Assembly (NCBI RefSeq): GCF_002742335.1
Contig: NZ_MDGR01000007.1
Location: forward strand, 1,368,501 to 1,432,500
Direction: 5' to 3'
Length of the DNA stretch: 64,000 nucleotides
Source: Reichenbachiella sp. 5M10
GTDB lineage: Bacteria; Bacteroidota; Bacteroidia; Cytophagales; Cyclobacteriaceae
The translations under genes were made by a program, and so were the position numbers. Of this stretch, positions 35,734-44,673 are shown in pieces. Under the pieces are notes generated by a model. That model worked only from the letters and a program-made list of their open reading frames with translations, was not told the origin of the DNA and searched no databases. Numbering within the stretch: position 1 is the stretch's first letter; each line of letters begins with the position of its first letter.

Positions 35734-36363
35734 TTATGACGGGTGAGTCACTGTCAATCCCTTCCTTTTGTAGGCCCCTCTCCATAGAAAATACACAGCA
35801 AATCCTACCAATAGAGCCAAACTGGGTAGCATTAGCCATGATTGTGTAGCCTTTTGTGTGTTTTCGACTATTGCGTTGTCTTGAAGAGCCAGATCAAGGC
35901 GATAGTTATTTTCTTTATGGAGTACAAAAGCTTTCTTTTCCAAACCCTCTTTAGAAATACTAAATAGGCTGCGGCTCTGATGGATGTTTTTGAATGCTTG
36001 GTTTTGAATTGAAATTTCTTGTATCGAAACGGGGATGCTATGCAGTTCGAAGATCACAGAAGTTGCATGAGCGAGTTGTACAAAACCATGACCGACCTCT
36101 ACTTGCTTGCCATCGACTCGAAGATCTATTGACTTACGTAGATGATTCACTAGCAACTGATTAAATTCTTCCGCAGTGGTATATGCATTTTCTCCAAATT
36201 GCTGCTTTACTACATATTGAAAAGCTGCCGCTGCTGCATTTAGTTGCATTGTCCACTGTTCATTGTGCTGTACTAGTGTGATTGATGAGATATCAGCTTG
36301 ATGTGCTTTTGCTGAGTTCAGCAAAAGCACTATGCCCAACAAGAACAAAGTTATTTTCTTCAT
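35734..36363 (-). CDS. Membrane-anchored exported protein of unknown function
   Basis: 209 residues: a signal peptide (MKKITLFLLGIVLLLNSAKA), a beta-rich extracytoplasmic domain (starting HQADISSITLVQHNEQW), and one C-terminal transmembrane helix (SWLMLPSLALLVGFAVYFLW) followed by a basic tail. It lies 9 bp downstream of the YHYH gene and before the EF-hand gene. I do not recognise the family. The position suggests that it displays a periplasmic domain working with the YHYH and EF-hand lipoproteins. Confidence 0.6.
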   Translation of the reverse strand: MKKITLFLLGIVLLLNSAKAHQADISSITLVQHNEQWTMQLNAAAAAFQYVVKQQFGENAYTTAEEFNQLLVNHLRKSIDLRVDGKQVEVGHGFVQLAHATSVIFELHSIPVSIQEISIQNQAFKNIHQSRSLFSISKEGLEKKAFVLHKENNYRLDLALQDNAIVENTQKATQSWLMLPSLALLVGFAVYFLWRGAYKRKGLTVTHPS

Positions 36364-36372
36364 GTCCTTCTT

Positions 36373-37347
36373 TTAATAGATGTATGCACCATACAGACAG
36401 TTGATGAAATTATTGGAACCGGGAGCATCTACATGGTAATGGTAGCCTCTAGTGTCATCATAGTGTCCTCGGCAGGCATCCAGATCATCGGGTTCTGTGC
36501 TGTCTTCGTTGAGTTGTGCGAATATGCCGTGACCGTCAATGGCATATCCGATCATAGGAGCATGTCCGTCTTCTTGAGAGATTTGTGCAGATTTACCTGT
36601 GGCGGCATGGTAGTGATAGCCTTGGTGTACGTTGATGTGTCCTCCTGCATCATCAAAAGGCGCCAAGGTATAGGCACTCAATATGTTGTCTACTGGGGCG
36701 GAAGCGGAAAATTCTACGCCATTGAAAGCGATACCTCTTACCAAGGGGCCAGATGAGTTGGGTCCCATGCCCGCAAAGTATTCGTAGGAAGTAAGTTTGA
36801 CCGGTGTAGTCGGGATCAACCAAGTGCGGGTCAATTCAGTGATGTAGTCGGGGATACATTCTACGCAATAGTTTTTGTAATCTTCTCCCACATCGGGATT
36901 GGCTGCATTGATACAGTCTGTTTCGGTATTGGTCACGTAGACGTCTCCATTTTCGTCATACATCAACCAGGTGTCGTCGCTGTAGAAGTTGGCCATATTG
37001 GCAATGAATGCTCCGTCTACGTCGTATACTTCTCCATTTTCTATCCAGATACCTCCAGCCTCCGCATCATCGGATATGTTGTCAGGGCACCAAGGGCCCA
37101 TTTCATGATCTGTAGGAGTGCTAGCTATGATTTGATAACAAGTAGTAGTGGTACCATTCGAAAGCGTACAGTCTACTACAGTAACCGTCGTGCCTTGGAG
37201 GAATAGCTCAGAATCTACATCTACTATGGTGCCTATTTCTGTGTCATGATTGAAATTTGTTGTGTTGTTTTCATCTTTACAACTATTGGCTGATAGCATC
37301 ACAGTAGCTAGTAGCACTGAGGTCATAATCAATCGAATCTTTTGCAT
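36373..37347 (-). CDS. YHYH-domain lipoprotein
   Basis: About 324 residues from the internal Met at 37347 (MQKIRLIMTSVLLATVMLSANSC), which gives a lipoprotein signal; an upstream Met at 37365 adds six residues. The C-terminal half contains HQGYHYHAATG and RGYHYHVDAPG, the repeated YHYH motif of the PF14240-type family, together with YAIDGHGIF. YHYH proteins are secreted, of unknown biochemical role, and often near metal or envelope-stress genes. The cluster with an EF-hand and a CpxP-like protein is consistent with metal handling, but that is inference. Confidence 0.8.
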   Translation of the reverse strand: MQKIRLIMTSVLLATVMLSANSCKDENNTTNFNHDTEIGTIVDVDSELFLQGTTVTVVDCTLSNGTTTTCYQIIASTPTDHEMGPWCPDNISDDAEAGGIWIENGEVYDVDGAFIANMANFYSDDTWLMYDENGDVYVTNTETDCINAANPDVGEDYKNYCVECIPDYITELTRTWLIPTTPVKLTSYEYFAGMGPNSSGPLVRGIAFNGVEFSASAPVDNILSAYTLAPFDDAGGHINVHQGYHYHAATGKSAQISQEDGHAPMIGYAIDGHGIFAQLNEDSTEPDDLDACRGHYDDTRGYHYHVDAPGSNNFINCLYGAYIY

Positions 37348-37442
37348 GTCTTGTGTTTTAGTCATTTAGACGTGCACAGATTTTTTATCCCTCGCCATAG
37401 GAGTGAAAAATTTCCTAGGCTAGTTGTGGCCTAGTTAAGCTA

Positions 37443-37919
37443 CTACGGTCTAAATGGAGGCTTGTCAGGCCTTTTGCCCTGTTGGTCATCCTCAAGCAGG
37501 AGGGGCAAAATACTCTTCAATACACTGTCGAAGTGCAGGCTTTGTTTTTCGTCACACAGTCCCTTGAGCTCCTCAAAATGACGATAAGTGACCATGATTT
37601 TTTCTTCCTCGAGTTGGAGAATTTTATCTAGTTGAACATTTTCTTTTGCTGTTGTACCGTTGGTAAGTAGTTGATTGAAGAACGCTTTGATTAGTTCTCT
37701 TTCTTGCAGATCAATGCCTCGAAGCGTGTGGCGATGTTGCATGGCCATTCCGTCATATATTCTTTTTTGATCCTCATTTAGGTTCAGTTCTTCACTGATT
37801 TTGTCTTTGATGTCATTCTGTCTTTGGGGAGGTTTGGGACGAAATAGGAACAGCGACACCCAGGTTATATTGATGACGAGCAAGACGAAAAAACCGATTT
37901 TGTATGTTTTGTTATTCAT
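37443..37919 (-). CDS. CpxP/Spy-like periplasmic helical protein (metal-resistor type)
   Basis: About 158 residues from Met at 37919 (MNNKTYKIGF); the frame opens at 37940. One N-terminal membrane helix (IGFFVLLVINITWVSLFLF) anchors a helical periplasmic domain with NLNEDQKRIYDGMAMQHRHTL and repeated charged helices, like the heavy-metal-resistor/CpxP family that buffers metals or misfolded proteins. Its start lies inside the 3' end of the anti-sigma gene (8 bp overlap), so translation is coupled. It may be the signal-sensing partner of the sigma/anti-sigma pair. Confidence 0.6.
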   Translation of the reverse strand: MNNKTYKIGFFVLLVINITWVSLFLFRPKPPQRQNDIKDKISEELNLNEDQKRIYDGMAMQHRHTLRGIDLQERELIKAFFNQLLTNGTTAKENVQLDKILQLEEEKIMVTYRHFEELKGLCDEKQSLHFDSVLKSILPLLLEDDQQGKRPDKPPFRP

Positions 37920-38217
37920 ATGCGTACAAGTTGAAATCATTAATCAATTGGGGGTATGCGTCATTTGTTGTGTTACTGGAAGTGAAAGATTTAAAAAAAC
38001 TAGAAGCCGCCCATATGTTGGGGCAAATTAATAGTGCAACCACTGCCGCTACTTTGATCCAGTTAGGAGTAGAAGGACCTAGAGGTGTGAGTTGTCGATT
38101 CTTCTCAGACAGTGCTTGTTCAATCTTCGCAAAACCGTCACGAGGAGCTTTGGCTCTTTGTATCCCTTCCAGGCTGTTCATGATCTCATTTATGCGATTG
38201 TCTTTATCCATGTTCAT
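37912..38217 (-). CDS. Probable membrane anti-sigma factor
   Basis: 101 residues: a ~50-residue charged cytoplasmic N-terminus (DNRINEIMNSLEGIQRAKAP), one transmembrane helix (NWIKVAAVVALLICPNIWAA) and a short periplasmic tail. The start overlaps the stop of the ECF sigma gene, the usual arrangement for a cognate anti-sigma factor. No zinc-binding HxxxCxxC motif is visible. The function is assigned from size, topology and position. Confidence 0.6.
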   Translation of the reverse strand: MNMDKDNRINEIMNSLEGIQRAKAPRDGFAKIEQALSEKNRQLTPLGPSTPNWIKVAAVVALLICPNIWAASSFFKSFTSSNTTNDAYPQLINDFNLYAYE

Positions 38218-38816
38218 TTCGACGTGTTTTTATTTTTGATCCCTCGGTCTGGGTAGTGTTTTTCTAACGCTTGTTTCAAATTTTGTTTGGCACGTTGTAC
38301 CAGTGATTCTATGCTCTTTCTGCTTTGATTCATGATCTCTGCTACTTCTTTTTGAGGTAGACCTTCGATTTGAGTCAGGATGAAGGCCGTTTTTTGATTT
38401 TCAGAAAGATTGTCGATGGCACGAAAGAGCAATTTAGCATCTTCTTTGTTTTCTAGCTTTACTCCGGGATGTACAAAATCGGGGGATTCATATTTGATCT
38501 CCGTACTGTTTTTGAGGTAAATGGAGGTGAAGATGCCTGCTCTTTTTTGGCTTTTTTTCTTTCGTAGAAAATCCAATGATTTGTTTACAGCGATACGGTA
38601 AATCCAGGTGCTGATCGATGAGCTGAATTGAAAGCTATGTGCGGTATGATAGATCGTGACAAAAACATCTTGCAATAGCTCCTCGGCATCTTCAGTGTTT
38701 TTGGTGTAGCTGATCAATGTGTTGTATACGCGATCACTATAGTGGGTGTATAGTTGCTCTAGTGCCTCTTGGCTGCCATTTGCGATGGCTTCTATACATT
38801 TGTTTTCTTCGATCAT
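38214..38816 (-). CDS. RNA polymerase ECF-type sigma factor
   Basis: 200 residues. Region 2 runs through LYTHYSDRVYNTLISYTKNTEDAEELLQDVFVTIY and STWIYRIAVNKSLDFLRKKK. Region 4 ends in TAFILTQIEGLPQKEVAEIMNQSRKSIESLVQRAKQNLKQ, a helix-turn-helix that reads -35 elements. It heads an operon of five further genes and is probably self-activating, being held by the membrane protein encoded immediately downstream. There is no SusC-type TonB receptor or FecR-like gene here, so it does not look like a polysaccharide-locus regulator. Confidence 0.9.
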   Translation of the reverse strand: MIEENKCIEAIANGSQEALEQLYTHYSDRVYNTLISYTKNTEDAEELLQDVFVTIYHTAHSFQFSSSISTWIYRIAVNKSLDFLRKKKSQKRAGIFTSIYLKNSTEIKYESPDFVHPGVKLENKEDAKLLFRAIDNLSENQKTAFILTQIEGLPQKEVAEIMNQSRKSIESLVQRAKQNLKQALEKHYPDRGIKNKNTSK

Positions 38817-39249
38817 TCAATGTGGCTGGTCCATACATCACCCCAATTGGCCTACGTTTTGCAAAGTAAATGAAAAAGCAGCTTTCGTAAACCCTAATGA
38901 TTGCTTTTACCTAGATGCTCCTCCAGTATCTCTACGGTGTTTTTTACTCTTTTTCCAGAAGGTATTTTTTGGCTAGCAGCCTAGGAGAACTGCTCATTAC
39001 GGCCATACATTGTTGGATTTATAACCATGGTTTTTTTTAGTTCTTGCTCTAGAGAAAAATGGAGATTATTTTACATTGAACGATAATTGATTGGTTCAGA
39101 CACAATAGTTATAAGCATCCGCTTTGCTTTTGTTGAACTTGCGAGTAGATATAGTTGACGAAGTAGTGGGTTGGATTTAGGCTTGATCAGAATAGGTCGT
39201 ACCTTCACTTTTTATACTTAGGGATACAATTATTATAGTAAAAATTAAG
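38817..39249. promoter_or_regulatory. 433 bp divergent intergenic region between ECF operon and GH29
   Basis: No gene is seen. On the - strand TTTACTTTGC about 45-55 bp before the sigma start is near the TAnnTTTG consensus (one mismatch) without a clear -33 partner. On the + strand no consensus promoter for GH29 could be identified. The region is AT-rich with homopolymer T tracts. Confidence 0.35.
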
Positions 39250-40620
39250 ATGAAGAAAGCATTGAATTACTTGTGCGCAGCTCTGTTGATATTCGGAGCG
39301 GCATGTCAGCAAAAAGCGAAAGAAGAAAATAAGGAAGCGACAGAAGAGGAAGTAGTCATCAGCGATGATGAGCGTATGGAGTGGTGGCGAGATGCCGGAT
39401 TCGGGATGTTTATCCACTGGGGTGCCTATGCAGTGCCAGGAGGTCAGCGTGGCGATACCATTTGTGGTGGTGGTGCCGAGTGGATCATGGACAAGCTGGA
39501 CTATACCATCGAAGATTATGAAAAAGAAGTGGTCGCTGAGTTCAATCCGACAGATTTTGACGCGAACAAATGGGTAGCCATGGCCAAGGATGCAGGAATG
39601 AAGTACATCGTGATTACTTCTAAGCATCACGATGGTTTTTGTCTGTGGGATTCTAAAGTGACGGACTATGACATCATGGATGCCTCTGATTTCAAGAGAG
39701 ACATCATCAAGGAGCTGGCAGAGGCTTGTGAGAAGGAAGGTATCAAGTTTTGCTTCTACCACTCGATCGTAGACTGGCACCACCCCCAGGCTCAAGCGCC
39801 ACTGTACCCCAATTACAACGCGGGACAGAAAGACCAGACCGTTTTCAATCCTGAGTTTCCCAAATACTACGAAAACTACCTGAAACCGCAGGTTCAGGAG
39901 CTCCTGACCAACTATGGAGACATAGGTGTAGTTTGGTTCGATGGAGATTGGATTCCTGACTATACCACAGAGATGGGCAAGGAGATGTATAACATGATCC
40001 TGGATATACAACCTCGTACGATCGTCAACAATCGTGTGGACAAAGGTCGCAATGGCATGGAAGGTATGGACAAAGAAGGCAACTTTGCGGGAGATTTCGG
40101 GACACCAGAGCAGGAAATTCCTGATACAGGTATTGATGCGGATTGGGAAGCTTGTATGACCATGAACGGGTCGTGGGGCTACAAGCCATCCGACACCAAC
40201 TGGAAGAGCAGTGAAGATCTGATCCAGAAGCTGGTCGATATCGTGTCCAAAGGAGGTAATTTTCTGCTCAATGTAGGGCCTGATCCGAAGGGGAACTTCC
40301 CGCCCGAAAGTGTAGAGCGTCTGGCCGACATGGGCAAGTGGACCAAAGTAAATGGTGAAGCGATTTATGGAGCTAAGGCGAGTCCCTACGAAAGACCTGA
40401 GTGGGGAAGATATACGGCTAAGGACGGGATAGTCTATGCCCATGTATTTGAGTGGCCAGAAGATGGCCAATTGGTGATCAATACCGAAATCAAGCCGAAG
40501 AAAATCACCCTGTTGGCTGACTCTGCGACTATCTTGGAGTGGGATGCAGACCAGTCTGTGATCATGCTGCCAGCTGAGGTTGTAGACCCAGTCGCGACTG
40601 TGATCAAAATAGAATATTAA
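39250..40620 (+). CDS. GH29 alpha-L-fucosidase (lipoprotein)
   Basis: 456 residues, lipoprotein signal ending FGAAC (Cys19). The TIM barrel shows GMFIHWGAYAVP, KYIVITSKHHDGF, FYHSIVDWHHP and GVVWFDGDW, where Asp231 is the family nucleophile. The fucose-binding His-His of KHHDGF is present. FGTPEQEIP near 283-291 and SKGGNFLLNVGPDPKG are also family marks. The catalytic domain is followed by a short beta domain. It is a retaining enzyme releasing terminal alpha-L-fucose, and the third fucosidase-type gene of the locus with GH95 and GH141. The next gene is 73 bp downstream, so they are likely co-transcribed. Subfamily A or B is not determined. Confidence 0.93.
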   Translation: MKKALNYLCAALLIFGAACQQKAKEENKEATEEEVVISDDERMEWWRDAGFGMFIHWGAYAVPGGQRGDTICGGGAEWIMDKLDYTIEDYEKEVVAEFNPTDFDANKWVAMAKDAGMKYIVITSKHHDGFCLWDSKVTDYDIMDASDFKRDIIKELAEACEKEGIKFCFYHSIVDWHHPQAQAPLYPNYNAGQKDQTVFNPEFPKYYENYLKPQVQELLTNYGDIGVVWFDGDWIPDYTTEMGKEMYNMILDIQPRTIVNNRVDKGRNGMEGMDKEGNFAGDFGTPEQEIPDTGIDADWEACMTMNGSWGYKPSDTNWKSSEDLIQKLVDIVSKGGNFLLNVGPDPKGNFPPESVERLADMGKWTKVNGEAIYGAKASPYERPEWGRYTAKDGIVYAHVFEWPEDGQLVINTEIKPKKITLLADSATILEWDADQSVIMLPAEVVDPVATVIKIEY

Positions 40621-40693
40621 TTAGTTGTTTGAATGAGTAATAGCTGACTGCTTGCCCTGGCAGTTGGCTGACTCATATTCTCCTTTTTTTCTT

Positions 40694-43048
40694 ATGAAGA
40701 CTTTTATTTACTATCTACCGCTATGGGCGTTAGTTGCTTTGCTGTGGAGCTGTTCAGAGACGGGCCGAACCATCTATGTCAATCCCGAAGGTCAGGCGAT
40801 GGGCACAGGATCTGCCACTGATCCCTACAATTCGATCGAAAAAGCCCTGCTGGTGGCCGAACTTTACATGGAGGAGGAAGGAGTTCAGGACATTACCATA
40901 CATCTACAAGCCGGGATTTACCGATTGACTCAACCTATTGCATTATCTGCCGCCCAGAGCGGACTGGACATCATTGGAGCGGGTAGCGATCAGGTCAGTA
41001 TCAAGGGTTCTGTACTCCTAGACTTGAAATGGGAAACCTATCAAGGAAAGATACAGGTAGCTCCCATCCCTGAAGGTGTAGATTTCGATCAGTTTTATGC
41101 CAATGGCCGAGGACAGATTCTCGCTCGCTATCCCAACTACGACGAGGAGGGTGGCGACTGGCAGGGACATGCCGCTGATGCCATCGCGCCTGAGCGCATC
41201 CGTACTTGGTCGCATCCCGAAGGAGCCTACTTTCATGCCATGCACCGTGGTAGATGGGGAGGATTCCACTACCAGATAGCAGGAGTAGACAGTACGGGCC
41301 AGGCCATCCTAGAGGGTGGACACCAAAACAACCGACCCTCAGCGCCGCACGACCAGTACCAGATGGTCGAAAATGTATTCGAAGAACTCGACAGCCCGGG
41401 CGAGTGGTTTCTGGATCAAGAAAATAACAAACTGTACTACTGGCCGGAGCAAGGGCTGGATATGGCCACTGCTACCTTTGAGGGAGCTGTTCTGGAAAAC
41501 CTCATTTCCATCCAGGGAAGCGAAGAAAACCCTGTGTCAGACATTAGTATATCAGGGATCAAGTTCGAGCATACCCGTCGTACTTTTATGAACGAGTACG
41601 AGCAGTTGCTCCGCAGCGACTGGTCGATCTTCAGAGGAGCGGCATTTTTCATCGAAGGAGCCGAAAACTGTGAGCTGCGTGCTTGTGAGTTTACCCAGCT
41701 GGGAGGCAATGTGATTTTCGTAAGTGGCTACAATCGCCAGATCGACATAGCCGAAAACCATATCCACGAATGTGGAGCCAGTGCTATTTGCTTCGTGGGA
41801 GAGGCCTCTGCTGTACGGTCACCTTCGTTTCGCTACGGGCAGTTTGTGCCGGTGGCAGAGATGGACACCGTCAAAGGTCCGCAAAGCAACGAGTACCCCA
41901 AAAATTGTGTCGCCGAAAATAACCTGATCTATCGTATCGGTCGGCTAGAAAAACAAACGGCTGGTGTAGAGATCGCCATGGCCATGAACATCACTGTCCG
42001 CAACAACAGCATATACGATGTGCCCCGTGCAGGTATCAACATCGGTGATGGTACCTGGGGGGGGCATGTATTGGAGTACAACGACGTGTTCAATACCGTG
42101 CTGGAAACGGGCGATCACGGCTCGTTCAACTCCTGGGGACGCGACCGCTTTTGGCACCCCAACCGTCGATACATGGACAGCCTGACTATGACCAATCGCG
42201 CCATGACAGGCTGGGACGCCATCCATACGACCATCATTCGCAACAACCGTTTCCGCTGCGACCATGGCTGGGATATCGATCTCGACGATGGCTCGTCCAA
42301 TTACCATATCTACAACAACCTTTGCCTCAATGGCGGTATCAAACTGCGTGAAGGATTTGATCGGGTGGTAGAAAACAACGTGATGGTCAACAATGGAATG
42401 CACCCACATGTGTGGTTTGCCAACTCCGAAGACGTGATTCGTCACAATATCGCCATGAAGGCACACCAGGACGTGAGCCAGCGTGGTTGGGGCAAGGAGA
42501 TCGACCAAAATTTCTTTACGAATGAGGATGCTTTGCAGCTATCTCTAAGCAAGGGATTGGATTCTGCGAGTCGATTTGGAGACCCGCTCTTTGTAGATCC
42601 AGCCAGCCTGGACTATCGTGTGGAAGAAGGCTCGCCGGCATTGGCTGTAGGTTTTGAAAATTTCCCGATGGATCAATTTGGGGTGCAAGTTCCTGCATTG
42701 AAATCCCTGGCCGAAACCCCAGAAGTACCGGATGTAGACATGGCCAGCCAGCAGGCGGTAGTCAACTCGGTGCTATGGCGCGGCATGAAGCTCAAGAGTA
42801 TCGAAACCATGGCAGAACAGTCTGCTACCGGGCTGCCAGAGATCGCCGGTGTGATGGTACTCAAGATCATGGATCGACAAGCGCAACCGCTCAGGTTGAA
42901 GACCGAAGATGTGATCCTGGAAGTGGACGGAGTGAAGATCAAAACCGTCGATGACTTTTTATCCCTCGACTGGGAAAGACTGGACAAAGAGAAAGCAGCG
43001 CTCGTAGTGATGCGCAATCAGGCAGAGCGCCGGTACCGCATGAAGTGA
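40694..43048 (+). CDS. GH141-like beta-helix hydrolase fused to a PDZ domain (lipoprotein)
   Basis: 784 residues from ATG 40694, chosen because the lipoprotein signal (MKTFIYYLPLWALVALLWSC) begins there; the frame opens at 40652. The N-terminal IYVNPEGQAMGTGSATDPYNSI and QILARYPNYD, plus FEHTRRTFMNEYEQLLRSDWSIFRGAAFF and NVIFVSGYN, are typical of GH141, a right-handed beta-helix family with alpha-L-fucosidase and xylanase members. The last ~100 residues (EIAGVMVLKIMDRQAQPLRL, DVILEVDGVKIKTVDDFLSL) form a PDZ-like domain, which is unusual for a glycosidase and may tether a peptide or partner enzyme. It is unrelated in sequence to the five beta-helix paralogues A-E. A fucosidase role fits the neighbours but is not proven. 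Confidence 0.8.
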   Translation: MKTFIYYLPLWALVALLWSCSETGRTIYVNPEGQAMGTGSATDPYNSIEKALLVAELYMEEEGVQDITIHLQAGIYRLTQPIALSAAQSGLDIIGAGSDQVSIKGSVLLDLKWETYQGKIQVAPIPEGVDFDQFYANGRGQILARYPNYDEEGGDWQGHAADAIAPERIRTWSHPEGAYFHAMHRGRWGGFHYQIAGVDSTGQAILEGGHQNNRPSAPHDQYQMVENVFEELDSPGEWFLDQENNKLYYWPEQGLDMATATFEGAVLENLISIQGSEENPVSDISISGIKFEHTRRTFMNEYEQLLRSDWSIFRGAAFFIEGAENCELRACEFTQLGGNVIFVSGYNRQIDIAENHIHECGASAICFVGEASAVRSPSFRYGQFVPVAEMDTVKGPQSNEYPKNCVAENNLIYRIGRLEKQTAGVEIAMAMNITVRNNSIYDVPRAGINIGDGTWGGHVLEYNDVFNTVLETGDHGSFNSWGRDRFWHPNRRYMDSLTMTNRAMTGWDAIHTTIIRNNRFRCDHGWDIDLDDGSSNYHIYNNLCLNGGIKLREGFDRVVENNVMVNNGMHPHVWFANSEDVIRHNIAMKAHQDVSQRGWGKEIDQNFFTNEDALQLSLSKGLDSASRFGDPLFVDPASLDYRVEEGSPALAVGFENFPMDQFGVQVPALKSLAETPEVPDVDMASQQAVVNSVLWRGMKLKSIETMAEQSATGLPEIAGVMVLKIMDRQAQPLRLKTEDVILEVDGVKIKTVDDFLSLDWERLDKEKAALVVMRNQAERRYRMK

Positions 43049-43100
43049 TGACCTATCTCTTTAGGGAGACAGTTGATAAATAACGATTAAAGAAAGAACA

Positions 43101-44531
43101 ATGAGAAAATATAGTCTAATAGGTATCTGGGCTGGCGTGTGTCTCTCGATGGGGAGCATGGCGCAGAATGTGGATATGGTCTATACCACCGAGAGCCAGC
43201 GATGGGTGGAGCCCAAGAAGTTTATGACCAAAACTGAGGCTACTGCCGAAAATACCATATCAGTCTACCCTGAGGAGACTTTGCAGGAGATGGATGGATT
43301 TGGTGGGGCATTCAACGAACTAGGTTGGGACGCACTGTCCTATTTGCCACAGTCCGAGTCAGACAAAGTCTTTCAGGAGATGTTTTCGGAGGATGGAGCC
43401 AACTTTTCCATGTGCCGCATTCCTATTGGCGCCAGTGACTATGCCCTGAGCTACTATAGTTCCAACGACGTGCCAGAGGACTTTGCCATGCGAGACTTCA
43501 ATATTGATCGGGACAGATATATACTGATCCCCTTTATCAAAGAGGCCTTGAAGGTCAGACCTGATTTGCAAGTATGGGGGTCGCCCTGGTCTCCACCAGC
43601 CTGGATGAAGGTAAATGAGCACTACGCGATGCGAAACGGCGAATTTGGCAATGCCAAAGATGGAAACAAGATGAACCCGGGAGCGAAAATTTTGAACAAT
43701 GCGACGGGTTTCAAAATGCAAGAAAGATACCTGGAAGCCTACGCTCTTTATTTCTCTAAGTTCGTATCGGCTTATGCCAATGAAGGGGTGCCATTGTTTG
43801 CCATCATGCCACAAAATGAAATCGCCTTCCAGCCGAACTGGCCGAGCTGTACCTGGAGACCAGAAGATATGGCCTACTTTATTGGTGAGTTTCTTGGACC
43901 ACAGTTTGAGAAAGACGGGGTGGCATCAAAGATATGGTTGGGCAGCGTCAATGCCTCTGATCCCAATTATGTCAGGACAGTGTTGAACAACGAAAAAGCA
44001 CAGCAGTATTTGGCAGGTGTAGGATTTCAATGGGGTGGCGCCAAAGCGATAGCCACGATTCATGACGAATACCCTCAGCTCCAATACATGCAGACCGAAA
44101 ACAAATGTGGTGAGCACGAAAACGATTGGACTTCTGTGGAAAGGTCATGGAAAGATCTGCTGCACTACATCAATAGCGGAGCAGGCTCCTATATGTATTG
44201 GAACATGATCCTCGACGAGACAGGCAGCAGTGCTTGGGGCTGGCCGCAAAACTCCATGGTCGTAGTAGATCGTGATAGCAAAGAAGTGAAATACACCGAC
44301 GAGTATTACCTCTTCAAGCATATCTCTCACTTTGTACAGCCTGGAGATCGTTTTTTGAAATCTGAAGGCAAAAACCAATTGGCTTTCAAGAAAGCAGACG
44401 GGACAGTGGTCGTCTTACTCTACAACGGCGCGGAGCAAAACAGCCTCCGCACCGTGAATATTGGAGACCAGAAGGTCAATCTGGACCTAAAGCCTAGATC
44501 GATCAGCACCGTGACCATAAGTAATTATTAG
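43101..44531 (+). CDS. GH30 family glycoside hydrolase (secreted)
   Basis: 476 residues with a signal peptide ending MGSMAQ. The TIM barrel plus side beta-domain shows the family landmarks: EMDGFGGAFNELGWDAL, SPWSPPAWMK, the acid/base Glu240 in MPQNEIAF and the nucleophile Glu333 in MQTENKCGE. The final KPRSISTVTISNY is the usual end of the beta-domain. GH30 enzymes are retaining beta-glucosidases, beta-xylosidases, beta-fucosidases or glucuronoxylanases; this one resembles the glucosylceramidase-like exo-acting group. It probably trims a beta-linked side sugar. A terminator follows immediately. Confidence 0.9.
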   Translation: MRKYSLIGIWAGVCLSMGSMAQNVDMVYTTESQRWVEPKKFMTKTEATAENTISVYPEETLQEMDGFGGAFNELGWDALSYLPQSESDKVFQEMFSEDGANFSMCRIPIGASDYALSYYSSNDVPEDFAMRDFNIDRDRYILIPFIKEALKVRPDLQVWGSPWSPPAWMKVNEHYAMRNGEFGNAKDGNKMNPGAKILNNATGFKMQERYLEAYALYFSKFVSAYANEGVPLFAIMPQNEIAFQPNWPSCTWRPEDMAYFIGEFLGPQFEKDGVASKIWLGSVNASDPNYVRTVLNNEKAQQYLAGVGFQWGGAKAIATIHDEYPQLQYMQTENKCGEHENDWTSVERSWKDLLHYINSGAGSYMYWNMILDETGSSAWGWPQNSMVVVDRDSKEVKYTDEYYLFKHISHFVQPGDRFLKSEGKNQLAFKKADGTVVVLLYNGAEQNSLRTVNIGDQKVNLDLKPRSISTVTISNY

Positions 44532-44542
44532 TAATTCGAGTG

Positions 44543-44574
44543 AAGGCTGAGGGGGTGTCCTTCAGCCTTTTTTA
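44543..44574 (+). terminator. Rho-independent terminator after GH30
   Basis: AAGGCTGA (44543-44550) pairs with TCAGCCTT (44562-44569), with GGG/TCC bases in the loop able to extend it, followed by a run of T. It lies 12 bp after the GH30 stop. Confidence 0.8.
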
Positions 44575-44673
44575 GTCTCTTTTACTTCTCAAAAATGGAT
44601 AGTTTGACAACATGTAATCTGCTCGTTTGGTTTACGATTACTTACTGCTCAGACTTTATGTAGACAATAAAAT

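Noticed and set aside
38214-38816. ECF sigma factor as the polysaccharide-locus regulator
   Set aside because: No FecR-like anti-sigma or SusC receptor accompanies it; its operon encodes YHYH, EF-hand and CpxP-like proteins instead.
39205-40470. 421-codon open frame on the - strand opposite the GH29 gene
   Set aside because: It lies almost wholly inside a clear GH29 fucosidase with complete catalytic motifs, and its translation is rich in His/Ile/Val without domain or signal; a codon-bias shadow.
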